From: Enoplosus armatus
Taxonomy: Eukaryota; Chordata; Actinopteri; Centrarchiformes; Enoplosidae
Assembly (NCBI RefSeq): GCF_043641665.1
Contig: NC_092203.1
Span: 7,114,067 to 7,178,066 of the forward strand
DNA: 64,000 nt
Direction: 5' to 3'
The notes under the pieces were generated by a model. The model ran no database searches and was not told the origin of the DNA. It saw nothing but the letters and a program-made list of their open reading frames with translations. The position numbers and the translations under genes are program-made. Shown piece by piece: positions 1 through 58,573 of the stretch (within the stretch, counting starts at the first letter, position 1; each line of letters opens with the position of its first letter).

Positions 1-362
1 GCTTCCATCTCATCCTCAGTCTCCCAGCCTTCATCATCTGCGTTTCCAGGGTCTTCAAAGTCAACGTCCTCCAAGTCATCAGCCAAGTCATCTGGGAGAA
101 AGGAAGAAAGGTAAGGTGATGATTATAGGGGTCTTTCAGCTGGAAAACGCCCCAACAAGTTCAGTTTAGTTAATCACTGAAGTCTAATAACAGCTACCAA
201 ACACAGCCGACACTGTTTGTCACAGGTGAGGCAAAAGGTAAACGTTGACTTGATAACAGTTTTCTACTCACCGGGACCAGGCTCCGTCTCGTTTAGGTCG
301 ATGACTTCAATAATTTCCTCATCTCCGTGGAGCTCAATTTCATTTCCCTCCGGGTTATCCAT
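1..362 (-). CDS. aamp: aamp, 5' coding exons 1 and 2 (partial gene)
   Basis: AAMP is a WD40-repeat protein linked to cell migration and ribosome biogenesis; only its acidic N-terminus lies here. On the minus strand the ATG is at 362-360. Coding exon 1 (362-272) encodes MDNPEGNEIELHGDEEIIEV and ten more residues, then meets a GTGAGT donor whose GT is at 271-270. Exon 2 (91-1) follows a CCCAG acceptor (93-92) and reads DDLADDLEDVDFEDPGNADD, continuing EGWETEDEMEA. The blocks HGDEEIIEV, DDLA..MEDVDFE-like and DEGW match the vertebrate AAMP N-terminus, and the phases agree (91 nt, then +2). All WD repeats lie off the left edge. The assignment rests on remembered family sequence. Confidence 0.93.
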
Positions 363-690
363 GCTGTTAGCAGGCTAAAAGCTAGTAAAACAACCGAAAA
401 GTGACCGCGCGAGTAAAGCTAGCTAACCTGACTTTAGGCTACTTCACTTTTAGCTACTTACAGAGTCCTAACGTGGTTTAAAGTTACACATTCGCTCACA
501 AACGTAGCATACAGTGTTGTGTGAATTAAGATAAACAGTAGTTAAATGTCAAACTAATTGCCTCTCCATGTTTTCTTCACATGTAGTGGTGACTGGAGCG
601 ACAGACGCATAATGATGACGCCTGACACATAGTCACGCCCTCAGCGTCGTTTGCCAGCGTATCCACAAGATGGCGGCGTTGTACATGTTG
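363..690 (-). promoter_or_regulatory. aamp 5'UTR and promoter with YY1 motif
   Basis: This is the region upstream of the aamp ATG. It includes a CpG-bearing stretch (about 595-680), a TGATGACGCC CRE/AP-1-like sequence at 612-621, and CAAGATGGCGGC at 666-677, a textbook YY1 motif on the plus strand. YY1 motifs of this form are typical of housekeeping-gene start sites. The exact transcription start cannot be read from the sequence, and an untranslated upstream exon is possible. Confidence 0.5.
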
Positions 691-3192
691 AATACATGAT
701 AATACCGCTCAGAAAGTACTGCATGACCAGGTGTCAGTATGTTTATAAAGATGCTGCGACCCCTTACTGTGTTATTTATCCGTATAAACACTAAACTAAT
801 CCGTAAACCTTGTTTTCCCAGAACTACGCCTAAATGTGGGTGCAGTACTCGTGTAACTGTCCATATCACTCCTTGAGGCGTCATTGTGGAATAAGATGAG
901 TCTTCCCACAACTACTACTACAATTACAATAGTCATTTCCATCATCAGCAGCAGTGATTTTTTTTTTCTGTTTTTGTGCTGTTTTATTTGAGTATTTTCC
1001 CAAGAAGTAGCCCAGGAAGCAAAAGCCCTTGCATGTGCAAAATTTCTTGACCACATATTCACTCTTAAAATATCGTGTTCCTCTTTGTGCAAAAGTAATA
1101 ATATGTCACACGTTCTCTTCACTTCCAATAAGATCACGCTGCATTCCCTCTTGTTAGAACAGAAATCAATCATTCATTTTATCCCCTCCATGATTAACAC
1201 TGAGTGGCCTTCTCAGTGGTGAGTAGTAAACTGAGGGTTCAGACACTTGTGAATCATCATCATTCTGCTTCACCGCTGACAGGTGTAGTATCACAAAACT
1301 GTAATTTACACACCTGTTATTAACGGAGCAAAGGTTAAGCATTGCATTATGGGATTTTAAATTTAAAATAGTGTACATGCTATTAACACTTTCCATTGTG
1401 GGAATTACTGAGGCCACTGTAGAGCATAAATGTTACACTTAGAACTCATATTAAATGGTAGAAAGTGACAGACTTCCTAAGCTCACATTTAAGGATATTT
1501 GTGAGACTGCAGTAAACCACAGGAATCACATTAGAAGCAGAGCAGTGCTCCATTTCAAAAAGGCGCTCTCCTCTCTTCCTTAATCTCTCCATCAAAAGTT
1601 CCCTAGCCAGAGATATTTTATGAACACTTAACACAGTTTGTCTACTTCAGGTTTTTGGGGTTTTATGTCTCTTGCTATATGCTGCTGGCAGGGCTCACAG
1701 ACTGCATGCCCAAATAAGTTTTACTGGCTGCCCAGGCAGGCCCTCTATTTCAAGCCTTCCCTGGAAAAATACAACCATCTCATGATGTGGTGAGATGTGG
1801 AAACATCAGGGTGTACGTTATTTAGACATTTTAAATCTGCAGTGAGTGAGAGATTTATAAACTCTCCGTTCAGTTATGAGGAACGCTGGAAGAGGCAGTT
1901 GAACTTTCACGCTGGAAAGTTAGATGACATTAGTTACGACGCTGGTTACAGCCGCTTTTATTTCATCAATCTGTTTCTACAGGCGTTTTTTTCTCGCCGT
2001 CATGCCAGCAAAGGACTTCATTCAGCTCCTGTTCACATAACTTAAAAGCCTTTAACATTGTCAGATTCATTTAGGAATATTAATCAAGTTTTGGGACATT
2101 TTACTATTATGGGGAGCAGTTGATTTTGAAGGATGAAGCAAATACTGATCCAAGAGCTATTTTCCTAAATAATCAAATTAACTAATTTTCTTACCAAAAC
2201 ATGGCAAGTAGTCACTGTTTTCCCATGAAAAAGCCTTTGAAACAGCAGTTAGACCATCATGAGACATGTCTCCATTAAAACCCAGACTTAGGGAATTCTT
2301 GTAGGCTTAGCAGCTCCTTAAGGCAGTGTGATTCATAAATAAAAATCAGAAAATGTCCACAAAGATAAAAATATAACTTGGCTAGTCACATCAAAGACAA
2401 CATGGCTGATTAGAGAATGGGAAGGCGGATATACAGGTTTAATCCTAGTCAGGAGCTCAGAATGTATTTACAGTCTCTGGTCAGGAGTAACAGGAAATAC
2501 CATATATGCAATAGAGATCATGAGCTGGTTTGACCTCAGAGAACATGTGATTCAGTCCCCTGAGCAACCAGAACATCCAATGAAACATCCATCATGGGCT
2601 GCAAAGTTATTTCACCCCTTTCCGTTATTTAGTTTGTCTTTTCCTCTGTTGTTAGAATATCTTGTGAGGTTAAGATTTTCTACTTCAATACATTTCAGAG
2701 GGAAATGCTGTACTTGTTACTCCTTGTACTGGACTATTTTTACATTGTTGTATTTAAGTAAAAAATCTGAGCACTTCTTCCAATACCGAACATCAGTCAA
2801 ATTTTAGTCAAATTTACAACTCAAATAACACAGACGGGGACTTGATTTGCAATTGTAAAAATGTGTTTGCATGATCAGGAAATCAATGTTTAATATACAT
2901 TTAAAGGTGACAGGAATGATGCCTTCGGGTGTAGCAACAGGCTGGAGGATTGCTAGTGGAGGTTTTCTTTGCTCTGGGTGCTTTCCACTTTTGGTTTTGT
3001 CTTAGTTTTGAATCTGCCTATTTTTACCCAGACACTCTGGAACATCACATTGGGTGGGCTTCTCTCTGCCGTCATCAGGACAGCAGAGAACCAGGAGCGA
3101 CCCGTCATAACAACATTTCTCGGTTTATCACTTCTGCAAGCTGGTTTATGTCTGAAAAGCAGGACACTCTGGGGTGCTGTTACTTTATAGGC

Positions 3193-3258
3193 GCACACAC
3201 ACACACACACACACACCAACACTCTGCCTGACCAGGACATGGAGGCATATTCATCTAC

Positions 3259-3312
<54 letters not shown>
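3193..3312. repeat. (CA)n and (TG)n microsatellite pair
   Basis: About 12 CA units (3193-3216) are followed 45 bp later by about 26 TG units (3261-3312). The two tracts are reverse complements, so a single strand can fold into a hairpin with the intervening segment as the loop. Confidence 0.95.
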
Positions 3313-3319
<7 letters not shown>

Positions 3320-5612
3320 TGCACCTTTACACACACACGTGCACGCACACACAAACAGTATCATTAATAAGGCCTGGGAGCTGTTGGTGTGTGAGAGGTA
3401 ATTACTCCATGCAGCTCAGCTCAGCTTTGATGGAAAGTTTTAGACTAACTGGCTCGACTGTAAGAAGCCTTGACTCTGCTTCTTTTTAACAAGAACTCTT
3501 TATGGCTCCTTTTGCTCTCTTTTCTTTCTTAAACGCTCCAGTTTCATGGCATCCTGGAAAGATTTTTATGTCTCATTTTTAAATATAAACAACGTAACGT
3601 ACAAGAAAAGGGCTTAATTCACATAATACCATTGATTATTGTTGGAGGCTGCTGTTGGAGTCCCGTCACATGCTGTCAAACGCACTGTGAGACGTTTTAG
3701 AAGTGTTTTCTTTCTTGCTGGCAAAGCAAAGCTTCTTTATGACGCTGAGGTCTGCCTGCTTTGTCTGCACGCTGCGACTGACTCATGTGGGCCCGTGTTG
3801 GGTGAGATGACGGCTTCCCTTCTCAAACCACTAACAGCCAGTTGTGTGTGTATTGCAAGAGGTCTGCTCCACAGCCTGTGTGTGATGTGTCTGCTGTGGT
3901 AGCAGAGCGGTAGTTTGCACAGGCCATACACGCACGCCTGTTGACTTTCTAGCCTGATTGCTGTTCCTTTTCCAGCCGCTAGCCAAAAACATGGTGTATT
4001 TTTGGAACATCATTACTCAGGATCTATGTTTTTAGCCAGAGCTATGTCAGGTACTTTGGTACAGATGCTTTTGAAGGCATCATGCTCCAAATAAGATGAC
4101 TTACCCACACTGGATATAAACCTGAAATAGAAGGAGGTGATGGTTACTCCCCTGGATGCAAAATAGTTAAACTAACATAATCAGCGATTTGGCTACCCGA
4201 GTGTGATGTTCACTGAATTGCGAATGTGCTGCTCTGGGCAATATAAGCCAATCTAATCCCTGCTTTGACATCACTGCTCTGGACACACTCACACACACAC
4301 ACACGCACGTATACACACATTTGAGTGTTTAAATGCATGTTTGCGTCAGCAAAAGCCCATAGACACACAATACAGATACAGATGTTCAAGACCAAATTTT
4401 GCTCCCTGACAGAACAAGTTTAAACCTTTTGGTACTTTAAGTATATTTTGATGCGACTGTGATACTAATACTATTGAATGCATGGCTTTTACTTGTAACC
4501 GAGTATTTCTACATTATGGAATTGATACTTTTACTTGTTATTTTTCCAGGTTTTTGTAGGTCCTCACAAACATTAATTCAACACTGGAAACAACATGGAT
4601 GAATTCTTTCTGTTAGTGGTTGAAAATGAAAACGGTGTCCAGCATGTAAACAGAATGATTGTAAAGGGAGCTGATAGCCTGTCAGATATCCATCTTATGT
4701 TTGTGTTCATATACAGAATATACAGAGGAAGAAGCTCTGCAGCCATGCAGGGTTTAGTCCTAAAGAGCTTACTCAAGCACAACAACATCAGAGATGCCTC
4801 CAAGACCGACCGCCTTACGTAACCGACGCTCCGTACTCTCATCCACAGAAATTGTAATCCTCTGTTGCTATGGATACGGCTGTCCCAACGGGCCTCCCCT
4901 GTACTCCAAAAGAGGAGCGACCTCGATTAATAAATGTAAGTTGTGCAGGACCAGCACAAAGATGGGACCGAGTTAAAAATAGTACATTTCACATTAATGA
5001 AGGTGGTGAGGGAAGGTCAGGGCTCAAGAAAGCAGCTAAGCACCTGCCCCCTGAAGTGCCCTTGAGCAACACCAGGAATGGCTGGTGGACCCTGACCTCT
5101 GCTCCCCCTGAACGATAGGGGAGGGTAAGTGAAAAGATGGTATTTGCCTTCTCACATAGAAATGATAATGAAATATGGGAATATTAACGTTATAATGATA
5201 TTTTAATCATGGTATGAGATAGAAAGCTAAGTTAACTTACTTCTACCGTTGCCAAGGGGTTGCTAGGAGGAAAGATTGTGGCGACAGTTAGCTAACAGTT
5301 AGCTCAACTAGCTAGGTTAGCGAATTTGAAAACAAACAAAAAAAAAAAAAAAAAATTAACATTAACTTTTGACAAATTGTTAGTAAGTGAGCAGGAAAGT
5401 CTGAACAGTTAAGCTAACATTGGTTAGCTTAAAGTAATAGGAAATGCTCTAAATAAATAGCTAAAAGTAAACAGCTCAAATAGTGTTGTTAGCTAAAAGT
5501 AATGGTTGAAATAGCTAACTATGATACATGGTTGGAATAGTTATCTAAAAGTACTGGATAAATGGTTAAAATAGATACCTAAAGTAATGGATAAACATGT
5601 TAAAGACAGGAC

Positions 5613-5760
5613 AAGGCAGGTTTATTTGTATGGTACGTTACTTTTTAATAACAAGGTAGTTCAAAGTGCTTTACATAAAACATAAAAGGCATTAAGGCAA
5701 GGTATAAAAGAAACAGTGCAATAAAAAACACATTTAGTAGGATATAATTTAATATAAGAG
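5613..5760 (-). mobile_element. non-LTR retrotransposon 3' end, reverse orientation
   Basis: The segment reads GGACAAGGCAGGTTTATTTG, then TTCAAAGTGCTTTACATAAA and a run of AAAA-rich sequence. This is the reverse complement of the AAAGCACTTTG...ATAAATAAA tail found at the 3' end of many fish L2/Rex-type LINEs and their SINEs. No coding part is attached. The family is not assigned. Confidence 0.6.
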
Positions 5761-6965
5761 TAGAAGATAAAGATAAGCTAAAATAGAATAAAACATATCC
5801 ATTTTTATATACTCAATAGTGTATCCAGTTGATAATCCAGCACTGAAATAAGATATAGGAATATAAAAATAGTCTAAGGATAATACAATGATACCAGATC
5901 ATCTGACCTGTTCTGGTAGATGAGAGTTTGAAAAAATAAAGGTAATATTTCCCCTTCAACTATAACAAAAATATTCCAAGTGATGCTCCAGACTTAACTC
6001 AGCAGAGCTGTGTCGTCTACCTGCACTCTGTGAATATTAACACTGTCTCTGCCTGCAGATGGAGCCTATATAGAAACTGGTTAGCATATTACAGTAATCA
6101 AGTCAGCTAAACCAGGCAGTGGTGTTGCAGTTTTGCCTGTGGGTTGCTGCTGAGATGCAAAATCAAATATAAAGTAATGGAAATAAAAGCGTATTAGATT
6201 AGAGAAGGCAGTGGGGAAGGCGTTTCATGTTGCAGTGAGCAAGAATTGGATAAAAACGTTTGTTTCATTTTGCCACGACTGGTTATGGAAAGTGTTGAAT
6301 AATGGAAGGAAGGTAAGTAATGTTGCAATAGATCTCAGGCAGCAAGTAGCTTTCTATCATTGGTATTTTCAACACAAATGCTGTAATAACAAGATGAAAT
6401 GTGCTAAATTTTATTCATTAATGACATTTTGATTTAGTTGATGGGCTCTCTCTTGCTGCTCTCAGTTTGCCTTAACACTGACTTGAATTAATCCACAATC
6501 TATAGATTAATATCAGTGTTTTTTCAAGCTTGTTTGTTTCTTTTTTGAGTAATATGAACAATGTGGGAGTATTTACCACCAAACAGGATAAAGGTCTCAT
6601 AAAGTCACTATAGAGTTGCACATAAACACTATAAGAGACTATAACAATATTCTGGATTGTAATAATGATACCATGGTCAATAAAAATGCCATAGTGCAGG
6701 AAAATGTTATTAAAAACCCATTATTGTGTACCACGGAGTTACAGCCCCTCCCCTCCCTCCTACATGCATATTATACAGCAGTTACAGGAGATGTAAAACA
6801 TCATAAAGTAGTATAAAGTTATTAAAAACAAAGTAATGACTACATTAGACACTCAGGAACTGCATATTGGAATATTACAGTGGTATTTCGTGTAATACAG
6901 GACACGCCCAGAGACCTTTTCCTTATTAATGACACAGCCATAATTACAAGCTTTCATCCAAACCG

Positions 6966-6966
<1 letters not shown>

Positions 6967-7015
<49 letters not shown>
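6967..7015. repeat. (CA)n microsatellite
   Basis: An uninterrupted CA dinucleotide tract of about 24 units lies directly upstream of the CpG-rich block that may be the hdac4 promoter. Confidence 0.97.
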
Positions 7016-7017
<2 letters not shown>

Positions 7018-7039
7018 CACGCTGTATACTAGTAGATAA

Positions 7040-7560
7040 TCACATTTTCATCAGGCTAAGCCCGCCCCTGGTAAAAGTAGGGGCGCTCCATGTGACGCTG
7101 GGGCTGTAACAAAAATCCAGTATGGCGGAATCTGTCAGGAGATGAATTTCTTCGTCCCCCCCTGCGCTGAGAAAAACCCCAGAGTCTAACATGGGAGAGA
7201 AATAAAAGTCCTGTGGGACACATGTTGGGACGACTGGCTTCCTCCTGGCCCGTGTAGGTGAGCTGTTGGTGTGTTTGTGTCCTCTCGGGATGAATGTGTA
7301 GCCGAGCTGCGCCGCTTTGATGTTGATATTCAGGCAGGGATGCGATGCACAGACAGGATTCATCAAAACAATGTCCGGCTGAAGTTTCCACTCTGCTCCG
7401 CTTCGGCTTCGGCTTCCCGGGTATTTTCACGGCTGCTTTTGAGCCTGAGTCGTATCTACCTCTGGTAGTAATGATTTCACATCTTAAGACCATTTAGCTG
7501 AAACATTTAATACGGTTTGTTGCACTGTAGCGGGCGGGAAGTGTGTAGGCAGTATGGGGG
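7040..7560 (+). promoter_or_regulatory. CpG-rich block, candidate hdac4 promoter and non-coding first exon
   Basis: CpG dinucleotides are clearly enriched compared with the AT-rich flanks (for example GCCGAGCTGCGCCGCTTTG near 7302 and CCGCTTCGGCTTCGGCTTCC near 7398). A plausible donor, GTAG|GTGAGC, occurs at 7254-7263, with its GT at 7258. Because aamp is transcribed leftward from 362, a plus-strand hdac4 first exon most likely lies between about 0.6 and 10.2 kb, and this is the only CpG-dense block there. A minus-strand reading frame of 145 codons overlaps it but resembles no family I know. This call is inference only. Confidence 0.35.
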
Positions 7561-8216
7561 GGAATGGACAGGCGATGTTTATTATGCCGATTGTTGCTGA
7601 GCTATTTTTAGTCCACTGCCGAGCCTTAGGCTCTGATGCAATATACATAGTGCCAACACGCCTCTGTCGCCGTATACCCGTGTTATTGGCGAGAAAAATG
7701 CGTAAAATGTAGGTACAGGCCTGCGTAAGTGTGTGTTTGAGTGTGTGTGAATGGTTCGGGATGGGCGGTGGTAATTCTCTGCATGCGTCAATCTTTTTTT
7801 TTGTGAATGGGGGCGTACGGGTTGTTGGAGCCGTTAAAGCAACATCAAAGCAGCATATTAGGGCTGGTTTAAAGTGCCATTAAGCACACGGAACGGTTTG
7901 TTGCAGGACATATTAGTCATAAATGGTGTATTTTGTCGTTAGATATGTGAGGGAGTTTGAGTTTGGACACGAGTGCAGGCGTTGTGACAGGCGTTTATAG
8001 CAGCTAGTGTCACAATAAATGCTTATTGGTTATGCTTATTGGATGTTGATTAATGCTATTTGGATTAGGGTTTGCTAATTTTGGTGTAATTTTTCACCAT
8101 AACCATAAGATTTTCCAGGTCTGTTTTTTGTTATTTCTTCACTTTGGGCTTCAGGGCTTGTCTCCCCAGATCTGTCACCCTGCATCAAGCAAGCTCTGTT
8201 AAGGGACAATGGCCTA

Positions 8217-8220
<4 letters not shown>

Positions 8221-8253
<33 letters not shown>

Positions 8254-8508
8254 AATACCCCTCCCGACAGATGAGATGCCCTGGGAGAATGGTGTTGCAT
8301 GAAGCCCCCCTGGAGTGTCAGCTACTCCCTGTGACACACACGTTCTCGCTTGCCCCTCCTTGCCTTGCTTTACCATCACAAAGCGCAAGTGTGCGTGCAC
8401 TGTGCAGTGACCGACTTTTTTTGGGGCAATTTGTCCTGCGGCTGCACTGTCTGGCCCTCTTGTCTTGAGACCCACCCCCCTTAATGCACACACACACACA
8501 CACACACA
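8221..8508. repeat. two (CA)n tracts
   Basis: CA tracts lie at about 8221-8250 and 8487-8508, separated by unique sequence that shows no gene. Confidence 0.9.
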
Positions 8509-8732
8509 TGCATCCATCCTGCTTCAGAGGACCTCTGAGACCTCTGCCAACACACACACACAAGGGCGTGAACATGCACACTACCCCCATGCCTCCACCG
8601 CCCCCCACCCACCTCGCCCTCGGGCAGTTTTACCCCTTCTATTTGTGGTGGTAAAGTCGACTTGATGCTTTGGGCTCAAGCCGTGATTACATCTGACACT
8701 CCTGCTCCAGGCTCTGGGAATTCAGGCTACTC

Positions 8733-8850
8733 TCCGAAAACAAAGAAAAGAACAATCATTTATTTCCAGAAACAGCAAAAAGACCAATCAGATACTCCCA
8801 AAAACAAAGAAAAGATCACTTATCCCCAAAACAAATAAAAGAATCAAATG
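8733..8850. repeat. degenerate minisatellite, about four 30-bp units
   Basis: Four imperfect copies share the core AAAACAAAGAAAAGA followed by a CA or TCA step and a T-rich spacer. The copies begin near 8737, 8769, 8800 and 8827. Confidence 0.6.
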
Positions 8851-10130
8851 TTTCTGCTCTCTAAAATTCACAAGTTCATGAGACTAACGGGATTGTTCCA
8901 CCCATTTCTACAGTGAAAGTAATACATCATACTTTTTCCATATTTTTTCTTAATCTTGGAGCGCCCGAGTCAAAAAGAAACTATGTCCGGGACAAGCAAT
9001 TTATTGCCCGATTGGTTTACAGCTTTTTGCGGTGTAAGCATGAGGTCGAACTTGAGGTCTTATTGAGTATTCGACGGCGGTCTTGGATCTTCATGGCAAC
9101 AGTATTTTACTTTAAAAAGTAGCTAGGTTTCATTTTGAGTCTTGCTATTAAATCACTTATCATATTCATGTAGTCATCTGACATTTGGAAGCAAAAGAAG
9201 TAGCTTCTTAACCTTGCTGGCAAAGGAGAGAGCAAATTTACTTTGCCACGACCAAGAGGAAGCATGTCTGCCATGTTTGTTAAAAGGTCAAATTTACCTG
9301 TTTGTAAAGGATTCGATGTCAAACTAATCTAACTTGTTGCTAATGGCTGTCTGGCATCCTGCTTGTAACTTGTGACGGACATTTTTCATTGTTTTCTGAC
9401 ACTTTATAGGCCAAACAATTATCCTTAGTTTATTATTATCCTAATAATCTATAGTTGCAGGCTGAGATTGTTTAAAATTGAAATATAATTGCTTTGATGG
9501 ACATAAAACTTTTAACAATTACAGATGATCAAGCCATATCAGTTTTAGACTGTAAGTGGAATCCAAGACTTCAGTCAACAGTTCCCTCTGAAAGATCAAT
9601 ATTATAAATAAAAATGAGCTGTATGTGTGTGTGAGAGGGATGCACCTATCCAGCTTTTTCACTCCCCGTCCCTCAACTCATAAAAACACTGAATTTTGTA
9701 ATAAAACTGATGAAGAAACTGTGTTTAATGTAGATCGGTCATGGCCGATACCTGACCCGCTTAATATGGTCAGTATCTGTGCCAGGACCGACCCGACAGA
9801 GTATTCTTGTTGATATGATGCTCTGACGTGTTGATGTTTTTGTTTGGGTGAGGATTCCAAACAAATGTAAATAACAATTTGCAAAAATCTGATGAATAAC
9901 TGATGAAAACATCAGAAATCAGTCAAAAAGTTGTGACGTGTTCCTTTTTATCCTCTCTGATAGGTTGGTACCGGTGCTAGACGGCGAGCTGCAGCTCTGC
10001 TTGGAGTAGCCAAATCAAAAGCCTCATGGGGATTGGCTGCTGCTGCTGGAAGTCTGCTTCCTGTTTCCAGCCTTGAGGGATTCTTGAGGGACCGTCCAGA
10101 GTGTTGGATCAGCCTGAACACACACATTCA

Positions 10131-10165
10131 AATACACACACACACACACACGCACACACACACAC
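10131..10165. repeat. (CA)n microsatellite
   Basis: A CA tract with one CG interruption, about 95 bp upstream of the acceptor of the exon that carries the hdac4 start codon. Confidence 0.9.
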
Positions 10166-10258
10166 TCCCAGACAGCCACAGTTTTGGCAGGATAACAGCC
10201 TCCTGATTGCCACCCTGTAAATCACATCTGCACTTGCACAAACACATCTGTTCTGCAG

Positions 10259-10325
10259 TGCTTACACCGAGCCGGGTGCTCACCTGTCGCACTGCGTGGA
10301 CACCCACCCGACCCACCTGTCAGCG

Positions 10326-10347
<22 letters not shown>
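10259..10347 (+). CDS. hdac4: hdac4 coding exon 1 (start codon exon)
   Basis: An acceptor (TTCTGCAG, ending at 10258) opens an exon with 67 nt of 5'UTR and then ATG at 10326. It encodes MTSHSHQ plus one base before GTAAGA at 10348. Joined to the next exon it gives MTSHSHQEGILGKEQPLEVL, which parallels human [20 protein letters not shown] in length, composition and splice phase. The acceptor is inferred. Only 22 coding bases are present, which is why ordinary ORF scans miss the exon. Confidence 0.85.
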
Positions 10348-56060
<45,713 letters not shown>

Positions 56061-57449
56061 CGGAGGGAAACATGAGGGTGTCGCACTGTTACCATTGACC
56101 TCTCCGGAGAACGCCTCTTTGAGCTGCAAAGAGTCTCGACTGATCCCTTCATTTAGTCCCCCTAACCCCACTCACCACGTCAGTCACCTTGATTGGCGGC
56201 CCCTCGGCCAAAACGAGGGAGAGGGGGTGGGCTCAGCCTCAAGAGTAGGGAGCCAATCAGGAGACAGAGGACTGAATTGGGGAAAAAAATAATTAAACAT
56301 AACAGCGTTGCTTGGCGGCGCTCGCTCAGAGACACTCTCAGAGACACACTTTTTTTCTGTCAGTCTTCGCACCCACACGTTAGCCCACAGCAGCTAACCA
56401 AGTGACCAAGGCAGCGGGCGAGTGTATTTGGAGCTGGGGCGAGATCAGGTCTCGCCGTAGAAAGGTGTGATAACACTGCAGAAACATACGGTGCTTTACA
56501 CAGCTGCCTTCTGAACACAGACAGTATGGACACCAGGGACAGCAGACGATCCCAGCTGTCAAACGCAGCTCGGGACTTTTCTTTTCTCTTTTCTCAACTA
56601 TTTTTCCCTGCAAAACAAGGGCGTCGCGGCAACTGAGAATATTTTACAAGATGCGTTCACTGTGGACTTTGCTTGGCCGAAGTTTGAGTAGGCTTTTACA
56701 AAGATTTGATGACGAGACTGTCGCCTCGCCGGAGCAGCCTGTTGTTGAAGGTTGACGAGTGAGAGGAGTGCCTTGGTGAGGGTCCGCTGGATTTCAGGAT
56801 TGTTCAGGACAAGATTGCCTTAAGTCTAAAAGATTTTTTTCTCGCTGAGGAGTCGGCGCGAGGGAGGGAGACGGAGAGTTTTCCGGCCCTCTCGGGGACG
56901 AGAATGACAAAAATAAAGCAAACAATCTTTCAGCATGTTTACTTGGAACGTGACGAAGACAACATTTATGTCTCTCACAGCCTCTCTTGAAGAGTTACTT
57001 TACTTTTGGATGGATCTATTTTTCTGTAAAAAAGAAAAAACGCTTTGTAAAGGTAGTTGCCAGCTTCAGTAGAAAAATCGGTGCAAACATGGAGACCTTC
57101 AAACAAGGAAATTAAGATTGAAAACTCTCAAAAAGGTTTAGCCTTTGATGTAGCTTCCCTTTAACTGAAGTCATCGCTTTGTAAAGCATGCGTTTGAGCA
57201 GAGAGACCAGACATTTTTGCAAGATTTTTGAATGTTATCCAAAAGAGAAAGCCAAGCAAGAAAAGCCAAAGCATGAGTTTGCATATACAGTAGTACTTTC
57301 ACTCCACTTAACTGGCAAGGCGACAAACATTTCTTGTATTGGCCCTTTCAGATAAGGCTCCCAACACCCAGTTCAATGTTTACTGATTTAATCCTTCACA
57401 GATCAAGTGAGCATTTCTGTGCCAGTCGGGCACCCATGCTTCGCCGGTT

Positions 57450-57457
57450 GGCAGCTA
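57450..57457 (+). promoter_or_regulatory. miR-22 seed match (8mer)
   Basis: GGCAGCTA in the hdac4 3'UTR is a full 8mer for miR-22-3p. HDAC4 is a reported miR-22 target in mammals. Confidence 0.5.
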
Positions 57458-57762
57458 CCTTGGTTGCTAGTGTGAGCTCAACATTAGTCATGTATATTGA
57501 ATTGAATATATTTTGAGAGGCAGTAATCTGAGTATTGCCTGTTTGTATCTACATGTATGATTTCCACATCAAGTTGTCAATTTTTCAATATCAGAAATGT
57601 GTTTGGTAAGCGTGTCCACTTTTTATTTTTTATTGTATAAGATTATTTTTCTAACTTTTTTCATCCATAGATTTTGTTCTGTGTTTTTATCCGTTTTCTG
57701 GATAGTTATAGGGCTGCCATTCACATACTTAGTACTCTTGTCACCTCTTGGTCAAAACTTTC

Positions 57763-57784
57763 TTTCTTTCTTTCTTTCTTTCTT
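57763..57784. repeat. (CTTT)n tetranucleotide repeat
   Basis: Five to six CTTT units, with a second CTTT/CTTC-rich stretch at about 57812-57835 in the 3'UTR. Confidence 0.9.
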
Positions 57785-58573
57785 GTATTTATCAAAAATA
57801 AGGAGCAACACTTCCTTCCTTCCTTTCTTTCTTTCTACGGCTCTCTCGGCCTTTCTGCATTTTCATCAATTGTGTATTTATAACATGTACTGTTTATAGG
57901 AGATTTGTATATGGAAAATTTATAAATGTACTCTAACTAATGACAGCTATGATATTGTGAGCGAAAAACAGTATGGTGTATGATATTACTCCATGAACTT
58001 TTAAAAAAAGCAGCATATTTAACACGTCATCGACTGCACTGTTTTCACGCGGCACTGCAATTGACTTTCTCACAACTCCAGAGTAAAACATCTGATCACT
58101 TTGTTGCCTAATTGATACATCCTCCTCTTGTCGCATGGGTGATATGCACTTACCTTTCGACTGTGACAGCACACCCAAAAAGAGGTTGAGAGGCCGTTTT
58201 ATGTAGCTAGCTGAGTTTAACTGGGTGGGAAAAGAAAAGGAGGGGACACAGATGTCAAAAGAAAAGTGGAATTTAAACTAGTTTTGGATGGAAAACATCA
58301 GCCGATCATTTTTAAATCTCTCTCTCTGAGCATGTGTTGCACTATCATGTTTGACTGTCCGCAACATCAGTGTCTCCTTCTTCCCTTTCCCTGCTCAAAT
58401 TCAACTGATCTGACACCAGTAGTAGATCAAATTACAGTTAAATTAACCCCCATCTGTCAGCTGCTTTGTTGAACACCTGATTAAAGACGACTATCATGTT
58501 TATTTTAAGTTGATATCATTTTAGAAATTTGTACAATTTGAGATTAAGTTGATATTTTTCCATGTCTAACAAA

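Larger units (their letters stand above)
691..6966. other. intergenic stretch without a convincing gene
   Basis: No open reading frame here shows recognisable homology; the longest are low-complexity or repeat translations. The stretch holds a paired CA/TG microsatellite (3193-3312), a short CA tract near 4288-4306, a poly-A run (about 5337-5355), a reversed non-LTR retrotransposon tail (about 5613-5760), and multiple GTTAGCTA-type motifs near 5280-5560 that are common in fish repeats. Distal aamp or hdac4 regulatory elements could be present but cannot be recognised. Confidence 0.5.

Noticed and set aside
7056..7493. 145-codon minus-strand open frame over the CpG-rich block
   Set aside because: Composition follows the GC-rich DNA. 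No domain, signal peptide or conserved motif is seen, and the same DNA is better explained as promoter or first exon of hdac4.
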